From the NCBI GenBank assembly GCA_039636775.1, contig CP143429.1, forward strand, positions 1,178,001 through 1,242,000: a stretch of DNA of 64,000 bases, read 5' to 3'. The stretch comes from Micrococcaceae bacterium Sec5.8 (GTDB taxonomy: Bacteria; Actinomycetota; Actinomycetes; Actinomycetales; Micrococcaceae). Position numbers and translations under genes: made by a program. The notes below the pieces were generated by a model. That model ran no database searches and was not told the origin of the DNA. It saw only the letters and a list, made by a program, of their open reading frames with translations. Shown one piece after another: positions 44,001 to 53,638 of this stretch; positions within the stretch are counted from its first letter, which is position 1; each line of letters begins with the position of its first letter.

Positions 44001-46232
44001 GTGACTAATTCTGCACCGACTACACCCTCCCCGACGCCGCAGGGCACCAGGGCGCTCTTCGGCACCGTGCTCGTGGCCAACCGGGGTGAGATCGCCTGCC
44101 GGGTGATCCGCACCCTGCGCGCACTGGGCATCCGGTCCGTCGCCGTCTATTCCGACGCCGACGCCGGCGCCCGGCACGTCCGCGAGGCCGACGTTGCCGT
44201 CCGCATCGGTCCGGCCGCGGCGGCGGAAAGCTACTTGAAGACCGAGGCGATCCTCCAGGCCTGCCGCGACACCGGCGCCGAGGCCGTCCACCCCGGTTAC
44301 GGCTTCCTGAGTGAGAACGTGGACTTTGCCCGGGCGCTGGAAAAAGCGGGCATCACGTTCATCGGTCCCGGCATCGAATCCCTCAACGTCATGGGCGACA
44401 AGATCCGCTCCAAAAACCACGTCACCGGCTACGGCGTCCCGGTGGTCCCGGGCATCGCCGCACCGGGTATGACGGACACACAACTGATCGAGGCGGCGGC
44501 CGGCGTCGGGTTCCCGCTGCTCATTAAGCCGTCCGCCGGCGGCGGCGGCAAGGGCATGCACATCGTTGAACGGCCGGAGGACCTCGAGGCGACGCTGGCG
44601 ACCGCCCGCCGGGTCGCGGCCAGCGCCTTCGGCGACGACACCTTGTTCCTGGAACGCCTCGTCAGTACCCCGCGGCACATTGAGGTCCAGGTCCTCGCCG
44701 ACAACCACGGCAACGTCATCCACCTCGGCGAGCGCGAATGCTCACTGCAGCGCCGCCACCAGAAGGTCATCGAGGAAGCGCCGTCGCCGCTGCTGGAATC
44801 ACTGCCCGACGGGACGGAAATCCGCGCCCGCCTCGGCGAGGCAGCGTGCCAGGCCGCCCGCAGCGTCAATTACAGCGGCGCCGGCACCGTGGAATTCCTG
44901 GTCTCCGACAACGCCCCGGACGAGTTTTTCTTTATGGAGATGAACACCCGCCTGCAGGTCGAGCATCCTGTCACCGAGATGGTCACCGGAATCGACCTCG
45001 TCGAGTGGCAGGTCCGGATCGCCGCCGGTGAGGAACTCACCGTTCGCCAGAGCGACGTCGACTTCACCGGCCACTCGGTCGAGGCGCGTGTCTACGCCGA
45101 GGTCCCGGCGAAGAACTTCCTGCCCTCGGGCGGCGAAGTGGTGTTCCTCGATGAACGGGGCACCATCTTCACCGCGCTGGACGACCGGGACGCCGTCACC
45201 CCGGCCGACCCGGACATCCGGATCGATTCCTCCCTCCTGGCGGGCCTGGAAATCTCCAGCGACTACGACCCCATGGTCGCCAAGGTCATCGCCTGGGGTC
45301 CGGACCGCACGGCTGCCCTCGATAAGCTCGACACGGCCCTGGCCCGATACACGGCGCTGGGCATCGACACCAACGTCGAGTACCTGCGCCTGCTGATCAA
45401 CGACGCCGACGTCCGGGCCGGACGTTTAGACACCGGCCTGATCGAGCGGAAGATGCCGGACTTTACCTTCCGCCGCGCCGGCGACGCCGAGCTCATTGCC
45501 GCGGCCATCCCGTTCTGGGTCCTGGCGGAGGGCCCGGCAACGCTCGGATCCCCCTGGGACACCACCACCGGCTGGCGGCTGGGCGCACCAGCGGCATGGA
45601 CCAAGAGTTTTGGTATGCCGGGCGGGGGACTGGCCACCGTGGCGCTTACCTGGCTGAACAACCCGGACCTCGGCCACGCGAGCGTCCGGGTCAACGACGG
45701 CCCGGTGCACGAGGTGTTGGTGCTGGGGCTCTCCAGTAACGGCGTCTTTTTGGAACTTGACGGTGCGGAACTCCGGTTCGCTCAGGGCGCCGTCTGGGAG
45801 GACTACCCGCCGGAGGGAAATCCGCAGTACGTCCACATCGGCAACGAAGGCTGGTCCTGCCGGCTGGAGCCTCTGGACCGCGAGGCCCGGCTGGAACGGG
45901 TGCTGGCCGCCGTCGAACGCGAAGAAGGGGCCGCGGACCCGGCTGTACGCTCGCCGATGCCCGGCACCGTGGTGTCCGTCTCGGTCAGTAACGGCGATCC
46001 CGTGGAGGCCGGGCAGGTGCTGCTTTCGGTGGAGGCCATGAAGATGGAACACCAGCTCGTCGCGCCGCTGGCCGGAACCGTGCATATCAGCATCAACTCC
46101 GGAGACCTCGTGAAAGCAGACCAGGTCCTCGCCACCATCCACCCCGCGGTTCCGGCCACGCCGCCCCCGGCGGACAGCGCGGCCGGGGACACCACCGAGG
46201 AAGCCGTTCCCGCCCTGGGCACGGCGGACTAG
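44001..46232 (+). CDS. accA1: Acyl-CoA carboxylase alpha subunit: biotin carboxylase and BCCP
   Basis: 743 residues. Biotin carboxylase (FGTVLVANRGEIACRVIRTLRALG; glycine-rich ATP loop IKPSAGGGGKGMHIV; MEMNTRLQVEHPVTEMVTG), a middle BT-like domain, and a C-terminal biotinyl domain with the biotin lysine in VEAMKMEHQ. Carboxylates biotin with ATP and bicarbonate for the beta subunit. GTG start 7 nt after the beta stop. The ~30 C-terminal residues are acidic and Pro/Ala-rich. Equivalent to Rv2501c. Confidence 0.94.
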   Translation: MTNSAPTTPSPTPQGTRALFGTVLVANRGEIACRVIRTLRALGIRSVAVYSDADAGARHVREADVAVRIGPAAAAESYLKTEAILQACRDTGAEAVHPGYGFLSENVDFARALEKAGITFIGPGIESLNVMGDKIRSKNHVTGYGVPVVPGIAAPGMTDTQLIEAAAGVGFPLLIKPSAGGGGKGMHIVERPEDLEATLATARRVAASAFGDDTLFLERLVSTPRHIEVQVLADNHGNVIHLGERECSLQRRHQKVIEEAPSPLLESLPDGTEIRARLGEAACQAARSVNYSGAGTVEFLVSDNAPDEFFFMEMNTRLQVEHPVTEMVTGIDLVEWQVRIAAGEELTVRQSDVDFTGHSVEARVYAEVPAKNFLPSGGEVVFLDERGTIFTALDDRDAVTPADPDIRIDSSLLAGLEISSDYDPMVAKVIAWGPDRTAALDKLDTALARYTALGIDTNVEYLRLLINDADVRAGRLDTGLIERKMPDFTFRRAGDAELIAAAIPFWVLAEGPATLGSPWDTTTGWRLGAPAAWTKSFGMPGGGLATVALTWLNNPDLGHASVRVNDGPVHEVLVLGLSSNGVFLELDGAELRFAQGAVWEDYPPEGNPQYVHIGNEGWSCRLEPLDREARLERVLAAVEREEGAADPAVRSPMPGTVVSVSVSNGDPVEAGQVLLSVEAMKMEHQLVAPLAGTVHISINSGDLVKADQVLATIHPAVPATPPPADSAAGDTTEEAVPALGTAD

Positions 46233-46307
46233 CAAACCCAGAACTTCAGCACCAGACCCAGCCCGACACAGCTCTTCGGACAGCAGCAAAGACAAAGGAG
46301 TCACCCC

Positions 46308-47471
46308 ATGACAGATTTCGAACTCAGCGAGGAATACCAGGTCCTCAGCGACACCGTCCGCGAATTCGCCGACGAAGTAGTGGCCCCGGTTTCCGCCAAA
46401 CACGACGAGGAACACAGCTTCCCCTACGAGATCGTCTCCCAGATGGCGGACATGGGCCTCTTCGGCCTGCCCTTCCCGGAAGAATTCGGCGGCATGGGCG
46501 GGGACTACTTCGCCCTCGCCCTGGCGCTGGAACAGCTCGGCCGCGTGGACCAGTCCGTCGCCATCACCCTGGAAGCCGGCGTCTCGCTCGGTGCGATGCC
46601 GATCCACCGCTTCGGCAACGAGGCGCAGAAGCAGGAATGGCTGCCGCTGCTGGCCTCCGGCAAGGCGCTCGCCGGCTTCGGCCTGACCGAACCGGAAGCC
46701 GGCTCAGACGCCGGCGGTACCAAAACCACGGCGAAGCTCGGTGGTGGAGAGTGGGTCATCAACGGCAACAAGGAATTCATCACCAACTCCGGCACCGAGA
46801 TCACCAAGTTGGTCACCGTCACCGCGGTGACCGGCCAGCAGGAGCGTCCGGACGGCAGCATCAAGAAGGAGATCTCCACCCTCCTGGTGCCCACCGACAC
46901 CCCGGGCTTCAAGGCGGAGAAGGCCTACAACAAGGTCGGCTGGAATGCCTCGGACACCCACCCGCTGACGCTCAACAACGTCCACGTCCCCGAGGAGAAT
47001 CTGCTCGGGGCCCAGGGCCGGGGCTATGCCAACTTCCTGTCCATCCTCGACGAGGGCCGGATCGCGATCGCGGCGCTGGCCGTCGGCGCGGCCCAGGGCT
47101 GCGTGGACCAGTCGGTGAAATATGCCAAGGAGCGCAGCGCGTTCGGGCAGAACATCGGCAAGTACCAGGCCATTGCCTTCAAGATTGCCCGGATGGAAGC
47201 ACGGGCCCACACCGCCCGGCTGGCGTACTACGACGCGGCAGCACGGATGCTTGCCGGCAAGCCGTTCAAGACGCAGGCGGCCATCGCTAAGATGGTCGCA
47301 GGCGAGGCAGCCATGGACAACGCGCGGGACGCCACCCAGGTGTTCGGCGGCTATGGCTTCATCAACGAATTCACCGTGGCGCGCCACTACCGCGACTCCA
47401 AGATCCTTGAAGTCGGTGAGGGCACCACAGAGGTCCAGTTGATGCTGATCGCCCGCGAACTGGGGCTCTGA
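46308..47471 (+). CDS. Acyl-CoA dehydrogenase (isovaleryl-CoA / FadE19-like)
   Basis: 387-residue FAD enzyme. Seen: FGLTEPEAGSDAGGTKTTAKL, KEFITNSGTEITKLVTVTAV, GWNASDTHPLTLNNVHVPEENLLG, ERSAFGQNIGKYQAIAFKIARME, and GEGTTEVQLMLIARELGL, with Glu of G-E-G-T at the usual base position. By operon context it should oxidise isovaleryl-CoA to 3-methylcrotonyl-CoA, feeding the carboxylase encoded just upstream. The 75-nt leader contains AAAGGAG. Equivalent to fadE19 (Rv2500c). Confidence 0.9.
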   Translation: MTDFELSEEYQVLSDTVREFADEVVAPVSAKHDEEHSFPYEIVSQMADMGLFGLPFPEEFGGMGGDYFALALALEQLGRVDQSVAITLEAGVSLGAMPIHRFGNEAQKQEWLPLLASGKALAGFGLTEPEAGSDAGGTKTTAKLGGGEWVINGNKEFITNSGTEITKLVTVTAVTGQQERPDGSIKKEISTLLVPTDTPGFKAEKAYNKVGWNASDTHPLTLNNVHVPEENLLGAQGRGYANFLSILDEGRIAIAALAVGAAQGCVDQSVKYAKERSAFGQNIGKYQAIAFKIARMEARAHTARLAYYDAAARMLAGKPFKTQAAIAKMVAGEAAMDNARDATQVFGGYGFINEFTVARHYRDSKILEVGEGTTEVQLMLIARELGL

Positions 47472-47510
47472 CCTGCCTGCTGGCCGCAACCGTCGAGGGA
47501 AGGAACACCG

Positions 47511-48281
47511 ATGATCAACAAAGTTGTTGCCAGCGCTGCGGAGGCCGTCGCGGACATTCCCGACGGCGCCTCCCTCGCCGTCGGCGGTTTCGGGCTGTGC
47601 GGAATTCCGGTCGCCCTCATCGACGCCCTGCACCATCACGGCGCCACAGACCTGGAAACGGTGAGCAACAACTGCGGAGTTGATGACTGGGGGCTCGGGA
47701 TCCTGCTGACGGACGGCCGGATCCGCCGCACCATCAGCTCCTACGTGGGGGAGAACAAGGAATTCGCCCGGCAGTACCTTGCCGGCGAACTTGAAGTGGT
47801 CCTCACTCCGCAGGGCACGCTGGCCGAGAAGCTGCGCGCCGGAGGCGCCGGCATCCCCGCCTTCTACACGCCGGCCGGCGTGGGGACCCAGGTCTCCGAC
47901 GGCGGCCTGCCGCAGAAGTACGACGCCGGTGGAAAGGTGGCGATTGCCTCCGCGGCCAAGGAGGTGCGCAGCTTCAACGGCGCCGACTATGTCCTTGAGG
48001 AATCGCTGACCCCGGACTTCGGCCTCGTGCACGCCTGGAAGGGCGACCGGCACGGCAACCTCGTCTTCCACGCCACCGCAATGAACTTCAACCCGCTGTG
48101 TGCCATGGCCGGCAGAATCACCATCGCCGAGGTTGAGGAACTAGTGGAACCCGGGGAGCTTGACCCGGAGCACGTCCACGTCCCCGGGATCTTTGTCCAG
48201 CGTGTGATCCTCGCGCCGCCGGCGGAGAAGCGCATCGAAAAGCGCACCACCTCCAGCACCACCGAGCAGTCAGGAGCCTAG
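47511..48281 (+). CDS. scoA: 3-oxoacid CoA-transferase subunit A
   Basis: 256 residues. Seen: [49 protein letters not shown] and the [20 protein letters not shown] region of CoA-transferase family I alpha subunits. With subunit B it moves CoA from succinyl-CoA to acetoacetate, so acetoacetate released by leucine degradation can be re-used. ATG with GGAAGG upstream; 40 nt after the dehydrogenase. A 3-nt gap precedes subunit B. Confidence 0.93.
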   Translation: MINKVVASAAEAVADIPDGASLAVGGFGLCGIPVALIDALHHHGATDLETVSNNCGVDDWGLGILLTDGRIRRTISSYVGENKEFARQYLAGELEVVLTPQGTLAEKLRAGGAGIPAFYTPAGVGTQVSDGGLPQKYDAGGKVAIASAAKEVRSFNGADYVLEESLTPDFGLVHAWKGDRHGNLVFHATAMNFNPLCAMAGRITIAEVEELVEPGELDPEHVHVPGIFVQRVILAPPAEKRIEKRTTSSTTEQSGA

Positions 48282-48284
48282 GCC

Positions 48285-49046
48285 ATGGAATCCAACAGCC
48301 CGCAGGGTGCCCCGCCCCGTCCCGAAGCGGTCCGCCACGAATACCGGCCCGCCGCCGTCGAGCATCCTGCCGGTAGCGAAAGCAAGGGCTGGACGCGGAA
48401 CGAACTGGCCGCCAGGGTGGCCAGGGAGCTGCGCAACGGGCAATACGTCAACCTCGGCATCGGCATGCCCACCCTGATCCCCAACTACATCCCCGCCGGC
48501 GTCGAAGTGGTCCTGCACTCCGAAAACGGCATCCTTGGCGTCGGTCCGTACCCGACGGAGGACCGCGTCGATCCGGACCTGATCAACGCCGGCAAGGAAA
48601 CGGTGACGGTCAACCAGGGCGCCGCGTTCTTCGACTCCGCCACGTCCTTCGGCATGATCCGCGGCGGGCATGTGGACGTGGCGGTGCTTGGTGCGATGGA
48701 GGTGGCCCAGAACGGTGACCTGGCGAACTGGATGATTCCCGGCAAGATGGTCAAAGGCATGGGCGGCGCCATGGACCTGGTCTTCGGCGCCAAAAAGGTG
48801 ATCGTGATGATGGAGCACGTGGACCGCAACGGCCGGCCCAAAATCGTGGAGAATTGCACGCTCCCGCTGACAGGCAAAGCCTGCGTGGACCGGATCATCA
48901 CCGACCTCGCCGTGATCGACGTCGTGACCGACGCCGGGCGGCCGCGGCTGGTGCTGCGTGAACTCGCACCCAACGTCACAGCCGAGGATGTGGCCGCGGC
49001 CACCGGCGCCGAACTTTTCGAGGAAGACCAGGAACTGAGCGTATGA
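48285..49046 (+). CDS. scoB: 3-oxoacid CoA-transferase subunit B
   Basis: 253 residues. Active-site Glu lies in [12 protein letters not shown]; also [24 protein letters not shown] and [43 protein letters not shown], hallmarks of the beta subunit. An unusual ~30-residue N-terminal extension ([20 protein letters not shown]) precedes the domain. Overlaps the MaoC start by 4 nt (ATGA). Confidence 0.93.
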   Translation: MESNSPQGAPPRPEAVRHEYRPAAVEHPAGSESKGWTRNELAARVARELRNGQYVNLGIGMPTLIPNYIPAGVEVVLHSENGILGVGPYPTEDRVDPDLINAGKETVTVNQGAAFFDSATSFGMIRGGHVDVAVLGAMEVAQNGDLANWMIPGKMVKGMGGAMDLVFGAKKVIVMMEHVDRNGRPKIVENCTLPLTGKACVDRIITDLAVIDVVTDAGRPRLVLRELAPNVTAEDVAAATGAELFEEDQELSV

Positions 49047-49588
49047 CCACCGAACCACTGCGCGCCACGGAACCGAGAATCGTCGAACAACGCGGTCTGT
49101 ACTTCGACGAGCTGGAAGAGGATGTGGTCTACGCGCACCGGCCCGGCCGGACCGTGACCGAGGCGGACAACGTCCTCTTCACCACCATGACCATGAACAC
49201 CCAGGCCCTGCACCTCGACGCCGCCTGGAGTGCGGGCCAGCCGTTCGGCCAGCGTCTCGTGAACTCCATGTTCACGCTCGCGACCGTGGTGGGGCAATCC
49301 GTGCCGCAGTTGACCCAGGGAACCATCATTGCCCAGCTGGGACTCACGGACGTGTCCTTTCCGCACCCCATGTACCACGGCGACACCCTGTACACGGAGA
49401 CTGTGGTGACCGGGAAACGGCTTTCATCGTCCCGCCCGGGCCAGGGAATAGTCACCATGAAGCACACGGGCCGGAACCAGGACGGCGAGGTTGTGGCCCT
49501 TGCCACCCGCAGCTGTCTGATGTGGACACGGGAAGCACACGCCGGCGGAGCGAAAGATGCCGCTGCAGAGGGGACAATCGAAGCATGA
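49043..49588 (+). CDS. MaoC-family hydratase
   Basis: 181-residue hot-dog-fold hydratase: [45 protein letters not shown] (the catalytic Asp/His region of MaoC, here D-N-V...N-T-Q-A-L-H-L-D), then a second strand set with [23 protein letters not shown]. In the M. tuberculosis counterpart region (Rv2499c) a similar protein is thought to hydrate 3-methylglutaconyl-CoA. No crotonase-type hydratase is in this operon, so this gene probably fills that step. Overlaps the CitE-like gene by 4 nt. Confidence 0.88.
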   Translation: MTTEPLRATEPRIVEQRGLYFDELEEDVVYAHRPGRTVTEADNVLFTTMTMNTQALHLDAAWSAGQPFGQRLVNSMFTLATVVGQSVPQLTQGTIIAQLGLTDVSFPHPMYHGDTLYTETVVTGKRLSSSRPGQGIVTMKHTGRNQDGEVVALATRSCLMWTREAHAGGAKDAAAEGTIEA

Positions 49589-50418
49589 GCTTCTTGATGG
49601 GCCCCGCCCTGCTGTTTTGCCCCGCCGACCGCCCGGAGCGGTACCAGAAAGCATCTGAACGCGCCGACGCAGTGATCGTTGACCTTGAGGACGCCGTCGC
49701 GCCGGCGGATAAGCAGCGCGCCCGTGGCGCCATCCTCGCCCAGCTTGGCGGCACCGGGGAGGTGCCCGAGCTGGACCCGAGCCGGACCATCATCCGGATT
49801 AATCCCGCGGGCACGGACGAATTCGCGAAGGACCTGCACTGCCTCAAGCACACGCCCTACCGGCACGTGATGCTCGCCAAGGCCGAACGCCCTGGCCAGC
49901 TCAGGGAGCTGGCGGGCTACAGCGTCGTTGCCCTCTGTGAGACCGCGCTGGGGGTGGTCAATGCTGCCGCCATCGCAGCAGAGCCGAACGTCGTGGGACT
50001 CATGTGGGGCGCAGAGGACCTGCTCGCCTCACTTGGCGGCACCTCCAGCAGGACGGACGACGGCGCCTACCGCGCGGTCGCGCTGCACGCCCGGTCCGCG
50101 GTGCTGCTGGCCGCCCGGGCCTTCGGCAAGGAGGCCGTCGACTCCGTCTACGTCAACATCCCCGACCTGGAGGGACTCGCCCTCGAATCCCGCGACGCTG
50201 TCGCCTCCGGGTTCGGTTCGAAGGCCTGCATCCACCCGAACCAGGTGGCCGTGGTCCGGGCTGCCTACGCGCCGTCCGATGCGGAGGTTGCGGCTGCCGC
50301 CGAACTCCTTGAGGCCGCCGCCGCAGCCGGCAACGGTGTTTTCCAGTTCAACGGCAAGATGATCGATGGGCCCATCCTTAAGCACGCCGAATCCACGCTT
50401 CGCAGAGCGGGGCGCTAG
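49585..50418 (+). CDS. CitE-like lyase (HpcH/HpaI family; Rv2498c-like)
   Basis: 277 residues, TIM barrel of the CitE/malyl-CoA lyase family. Seen: [39 protein letters not shown] (metal-binding Glu-Asp pair), LCETALGVVNA, VVGLMWGAEDLLASLGG, and FGSKACIHPNQVAVV. The M. tuberculosis homologue Rv2498c has been reported as a bifunctional lyase of leucine catabolism (HMG-CoA) and itaconate dissimilation (citramalyl-CoA). The operon lacks a standard HMG-CoA lyase, consistent with the same role here. Last gene of the operon; followed by a hairpin at 50433. Confidence 0.88.
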   Translation: MSFLMGPALLFCPADRPERYQKASERADAVIVDLEDAVAPADKQRARGAILAQLGGTGEVPELDPSRTIIRINPAGTDEFAKDLHCLKHTPYRHVMLAKAERPGQLRELAGYSVVALCETALGVVNAAAIAAEPNVVGLMWGAEDLLASLGGTSSRTDDGAYRAVALHARSAVLLAARAFGKEAVDSVYVNIPDLEGLALESRDAVASGFGSKACIHPNQVAVVRAAYAPSDAEVAAAAELLEAAAAAGNGVFQFNGKMIDGPILKHAESTLRRAGR

Positions 50419-50773
50419 CGGACCCACGGGCCCGCCCGCAGGGGCTACTCCTGCGGGCGACCTGGACCGGAATGGTTCGTTGTGGGAGCCGGGGGAAACC
50501 GGGCGCGCGGGCTTCATCGATTCGTCACGTATGGCCGCTTTGGTGGGCCCTCTAGCGGCCGTCTGGGTCGAATGGAGACCGGGTGCGGTCGGAATTCACG
50601 CCCACCCGCATCACTCCAAGGTTCCAGCATGTCGATCGCAGCCCCAAGAGAGGGCATGCCCCGTGACCGCCCGCACCGGTGAAAAACGAGGTGTCCGTCC
50701 AGGCGGACCGTCCGAAGGCGCCACGCCGATCGCCGGACGGGAGACCCATTCCGGCCACCCGCGTTACCGGGGC
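50419..50773. other. Convergent intergenic region, 355 bp
   Basis: Between the CitE-like gene (plus) and the LMF-like gene (minus). A 10-bp GC hairpin CGCCCGCAGG / CCTGCGGGCG (50433-50459) with a 7-nt loop may terminate the leucine operon, but no T tract follows. The remainder has no gene I can support. Confidence 0.5.
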
Positions 50774-52270
50774 TCAGCCCTCCGGCGGCAGGGACAGCGG
50801 CGGAATCGACTCGCGCAACGGAATCCGGACCCAGCGCTCGCCCGTGGCGCGGAACTCAGCCCGGGTGGCGTAACGGTACAGGTAGCTGCGCGCCCGCACC
50901 CACCGGGGCCGGGCGCCGTCGAACGGATCATGCCGCAGCAGGCGAAGCGTGGGCCGGTCGGCCGCCAGCAGCTTCGCGAGGAAAGCGTAAAACCATTGCT
51001 CGTGCACGGTCCGCAACGGCAGGAACCACATCAGCCAGTCCAGGCGCAGGTGGTACGGCGCCCACTGCCGCGGGACGCGGCCCACCTCGCCCGGTTTTCC
51101 CCGGAAGCCGTATTCCCGCCAGTCCGCTGAGTCGCCGGGGTCGGCGTCGAGCGTCCCTTCCACCGCGATCTCGATCCGCTGCCTGGTGACCGAGCCAAAC
51201 GCGCCATAGGTGTTCCCCAGTTGCCAGCGGTTGAACGCGGCGTTCATCAGCTGGTAGCGGGAGAACAGGTTCTCGACCGGGCGGTAGCTGAGCACCACGA
51301 GGAACACCGTGGCCACCAGGACCACCACGAGCCATGCCAGCGGCGCCTGGCTGCCGGTGCCGGCGCCCGCGGTCCCGGCAACGGCAGCCCCGGCGCCTGC
51401 AGCTGACGGGTGCCAGTCGAGCGGGATCGCCGGGAGCACGGCGTGCGCCACCGGGTCGCTGACGGCGGCGAAGGCGAGCAGGATGGCCATCCAGTTGAGC
51501 CAGGCGAAGTTCCCGCTCGCCACCAGCCACAGCTGCGTGAAGACGACGATTCCTGCCGCCGCGCTGGCCAGCGGTTGCGGGGCGAAGAGGAAGAACGGCA
51601 CTATCAGCTGCGCGACGTGGTTGCCCAGCACCTCGAGCCGGTGCACAGACTTGGGCAACAGGTGGGCCTGGCGGCTGAGCGGGCCCGGCATCGGCTGGGT
51701 CTCGTGGTGAAAATACAAGGCGGTCAGGTCGCGCCACTCCGGGCCGCCGCGGATTTTGATCATGCCGGCGCCAAACTCCAGCCGGAACAACAACCAGGCC
51801 AGCAGGATCAGGATGGTCCGCGGCGGGGGAGTCTGGTCGGAGCCGAGGAAGGCCGCAATAAAACCGGCCTCGAGCAGCAGCATTTCCCAGCCGAAACCGT
51901 AGAACGTCTGCCCCACGTTCACGATCGACATGTACAGCAGCCACAGCGCGAGGAACGCCAGCAGCGGAACCCACGCCGGCCCCGACTGCGGCAGTCCCAG
52001 AACCACCGTGGCAGCAATTGCCATCCCGCCCCAGCACACCGCACGCAGCAGCCGGTCCGAGTACCGCCAGCTGAACAGGGTGGGCCTGCGCAGCCGGCCG
52101 GACCGGGCCAGGAAATCCGGCACGGGCAACAGTCCGCGCTCGCCGAGGAGGGCCGGGAACTGGTTCAGCGAGGACAGGAAGGCCACAAGGTAGACCATGG
52201 CGATGCCGCGCTGCAGCACCTGCCGGGCGAACTCGTACTCCGGGGCGTCAAACCAGGCCGTCCACTCCAC
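50774..52270 (-). CDS. Lipase maturation factor-like membrane protein
   Basis: 498 residues, about ten TM helices. N-terminal [49 protein letters not shown] is the LMF-family signature; also [63 protein letters not shown], and C-terminal [19 protein letters not shown]. Eukaryotic LMF1 helps lipases fold in the ER; the bacterial role is unknown. GTG at 52270 chosen at the start of the conserved part (VEWTAWFDA); a GTG three codons upstream is possible. Divergent from dxr. Confidence 0.82.
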   Translation of the reverse strand: MEWTAWFDAPEYEFARQVLQRGIAMVYLVAFLSSLNQFPALLGERGLLPVPDFLARSGRLRRPTLFSWRYSDRLLRAVCWGGMAIAATVVLGLPQSGPAWVPLLAFLALWLLYMSIVNVGQTFYGFGWEMLLLEAGFIAAFLGSDQTPPPRTILILLAWLLFRLEFGAGMIKIRGGPEWRDLTALYFHHETQPMPGPLSRQAHLLPKSVHRLEVLGNHVAQLIVPFFLFAPQPLASAAAGIVVFTQLWLVASGNFAWLNWMAILLAFAAVSDPVAHAVLPAIPLDWHPSAAGAGAAVAGTAGAGTGSQAPLAWLVVVLVATVFLVVLSYRPVENLFSRYQLMNAAFNRWQLGNTYGAFGSVTRQRIEIAVEGTLDADPGDSADWREYGFRGKPGEVGRVPRQWAPYHLRLDWLMWFLPLRTVHEQWFYAFLAKLLAADRPTLRLLRHDPFDGARPRWVRARSYLYRYATRAEFRATGERWVRIPLRESIPPLSLPPEG

Positions 52271-52423
52271 GTTTCCCACGTTACGCCCGAGGCCTCCGGC
52301 GTCAACGGGCGCAGCATTCGAAACCGGGCCGGCGTCGAGTACGCACGTCGCGGCAATGGTGCGCGTCACCATTGCCCTGAACTGCCGACCCGCCGGGCGG
52401 CCCAAGCACCCGGCGGGGTGCGG

Positions 52424-52429
52424 GATACT
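52424..52429 (+). promoter_or_regulatory. -10 box, leaderless dxr
   Basis: GATACT ends 6 nt before the ATG at 52436; the nearest purine run (GGAAG) is too close to the ATG to act as a ribosome site. Confidence 0.45.
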
Positions 52430-52435
52430 GGAAGC

Positions 52436-53620
52436 ATGCAGCCGCGCAAGATCGTCCTCCTCGGGTCCACCGGTTCCATCGGCACGCAGGCGATTGACGT
52501 CGTCGACGGCGCCCCGCACCTCTTCGAGGTCGTCGCCCTCAGCGCCGGCGGCGGCAACCTGGACCTGCTGGCCCGCCAGGCCGTGCACACCCGTGCCGTG
52601 GCCATCGGTATGGCCTCCGGCGACGGGGGCGCCCTTCAGCGGCTGATCGACGACGCCGCTGCCGCGGCCGGAGTGGCAGGCTACCGTCCCGAGATCATCA
52701 CCGGACCCGACGCCTCCACCCGGATCGCGGAGATCGAGGCCGACGTCGTACTCAACGGCATCACCGGCTCCATCGGCCTGGCGCCCACCCTCGCCGCACT
52801 CAAAGCCGGGACCACCCTTGCCCTGGCCAACAAGGAATCCCTGATTGTCGGCGGCGCCCTAGTGAAGGCCGCGGCCCGTGAAGGCCAGATCGTCCCGGTC
52901 GATTCCGAGCACTCGGCCATCGCGCAGTGCCTTCGCTCCGGCACCGCGGCTGAAGTGGACCGGCTGATCCTCACCGCGTCCGGCGGACCCTTCCGCGGCA
53001 AAACGCGCGGGCAGTTGCACCAGGTGACCCCGCAGGAAGCCCTCGCCCACCCCACCTGGGACATGGGCCTGATGGTTACCACCAACTCCGCCAGCCTGGT
53101 CAATAAGGGCCTGGAGGTCATCGAGGCGCACCTGCTCTTCGACATCCCGCTGGAGCGGATCGACGTCGTGGTCCACCCGCAGTCCGTGGTGCACTCCATG
53201 GTCCAGTTCGTCGATGGCTCCACGATCGCCCAGGCCTCGCCGCCGGACATGCGCCTGCCCATCGCCCTCGGGCTCGGCTGGCCGGACCGTGTCCCCGGCT
53301 CGGCCCGGGCCTGCGACTGGACCCAGGCCACCAGCTGGACCTTCGAGCCGCTGGACACCGCGGCTTTCCCCGCCGTCGGACTGGCGAAGGACGCTGCCCG
53401 GCAGGGCAGTACCTACCCGGCTGTCTTCAACGCCGCCAACGAGGAAGCCGTGATGGCCTTCCACGCCGGCCGGATCCGGTTCACCGACATCGTCGACACG
53501 ATCGATGCCGTCCTCAGCGAACACACAGGCTCCTCCGGGCTGACGGTGGAGTCCGTGCTGGATGCTGAGAGATGGGCACGCGCCCGCACCCACGAACGTT
53601 TAGCCGTCAAAAGCGTCTAG
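52436..53620 (+). CDS. dxr: 1-deoxy-D-xylulose 5-phosphate reductoisomerase
   Basis: 394-residue NADPH/metal enzyme of the MEP isoprenoid pathway, converting DXP to MEP. Seen: [16 protein letters not shown] (NADPH loop, residues ~9-24), [55 protein letters not shown], and [35 protein letters not shown] at 52436 chosen; the open frame continues upstream as antisense to the LMF-like gene. Followed by rseP and, after an inserted pair, ispG. Confidence 0.96.
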   Translation: MQPRKIVLLGSTGSIGTQAIDVVDGAPHLFEVVALSAGGGNLDLLARQAVHTRAVAIGMASGDGGALQRLIDDAAAAAGVAGYRPEIITGPDASTRIAEIEADVVLNGITGSIGLAPTLAALKAGTTLALANKESLIVGGALVKAAAREGQIVPVDSEHSAIAQCLRSGTAAEVDRLILTASGGPFRGKTRGQLHQVTPQEALAHPTWDMGLMVTTNSASLVNKGLEVIEAHLLFDIPLERIDVVVHPQSVVHSMVQFVDGSTIAQASPPDMRLPIALGLGWPDRVPGSARACDWTQATSWTFEPLDTAAFPAVGLAKDAARQGSTYPAVFNAANEEAVMAFHAGRIRFTDIVDTIDAVLSEHTGSSGLTVESVLDAERWARARTHERLAVKSV

Positions 53621-53638
53621 GAAGCAGCAGATCCCAGC

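Noticed and set aside
42383..44131. 582-codon open frame antisense to the MCC beta gene
   Set aside because: Antisense shadow; residues such as repeated R-G-D-H-V reflect codon complement bias.
51410..52435. Upstream in-frame extension of dxr by 342 codons
   Set aside because: It is antisense to the LMF-like gene, and the NADPH-binding motif of dxr begins just after the ATG at 52436.
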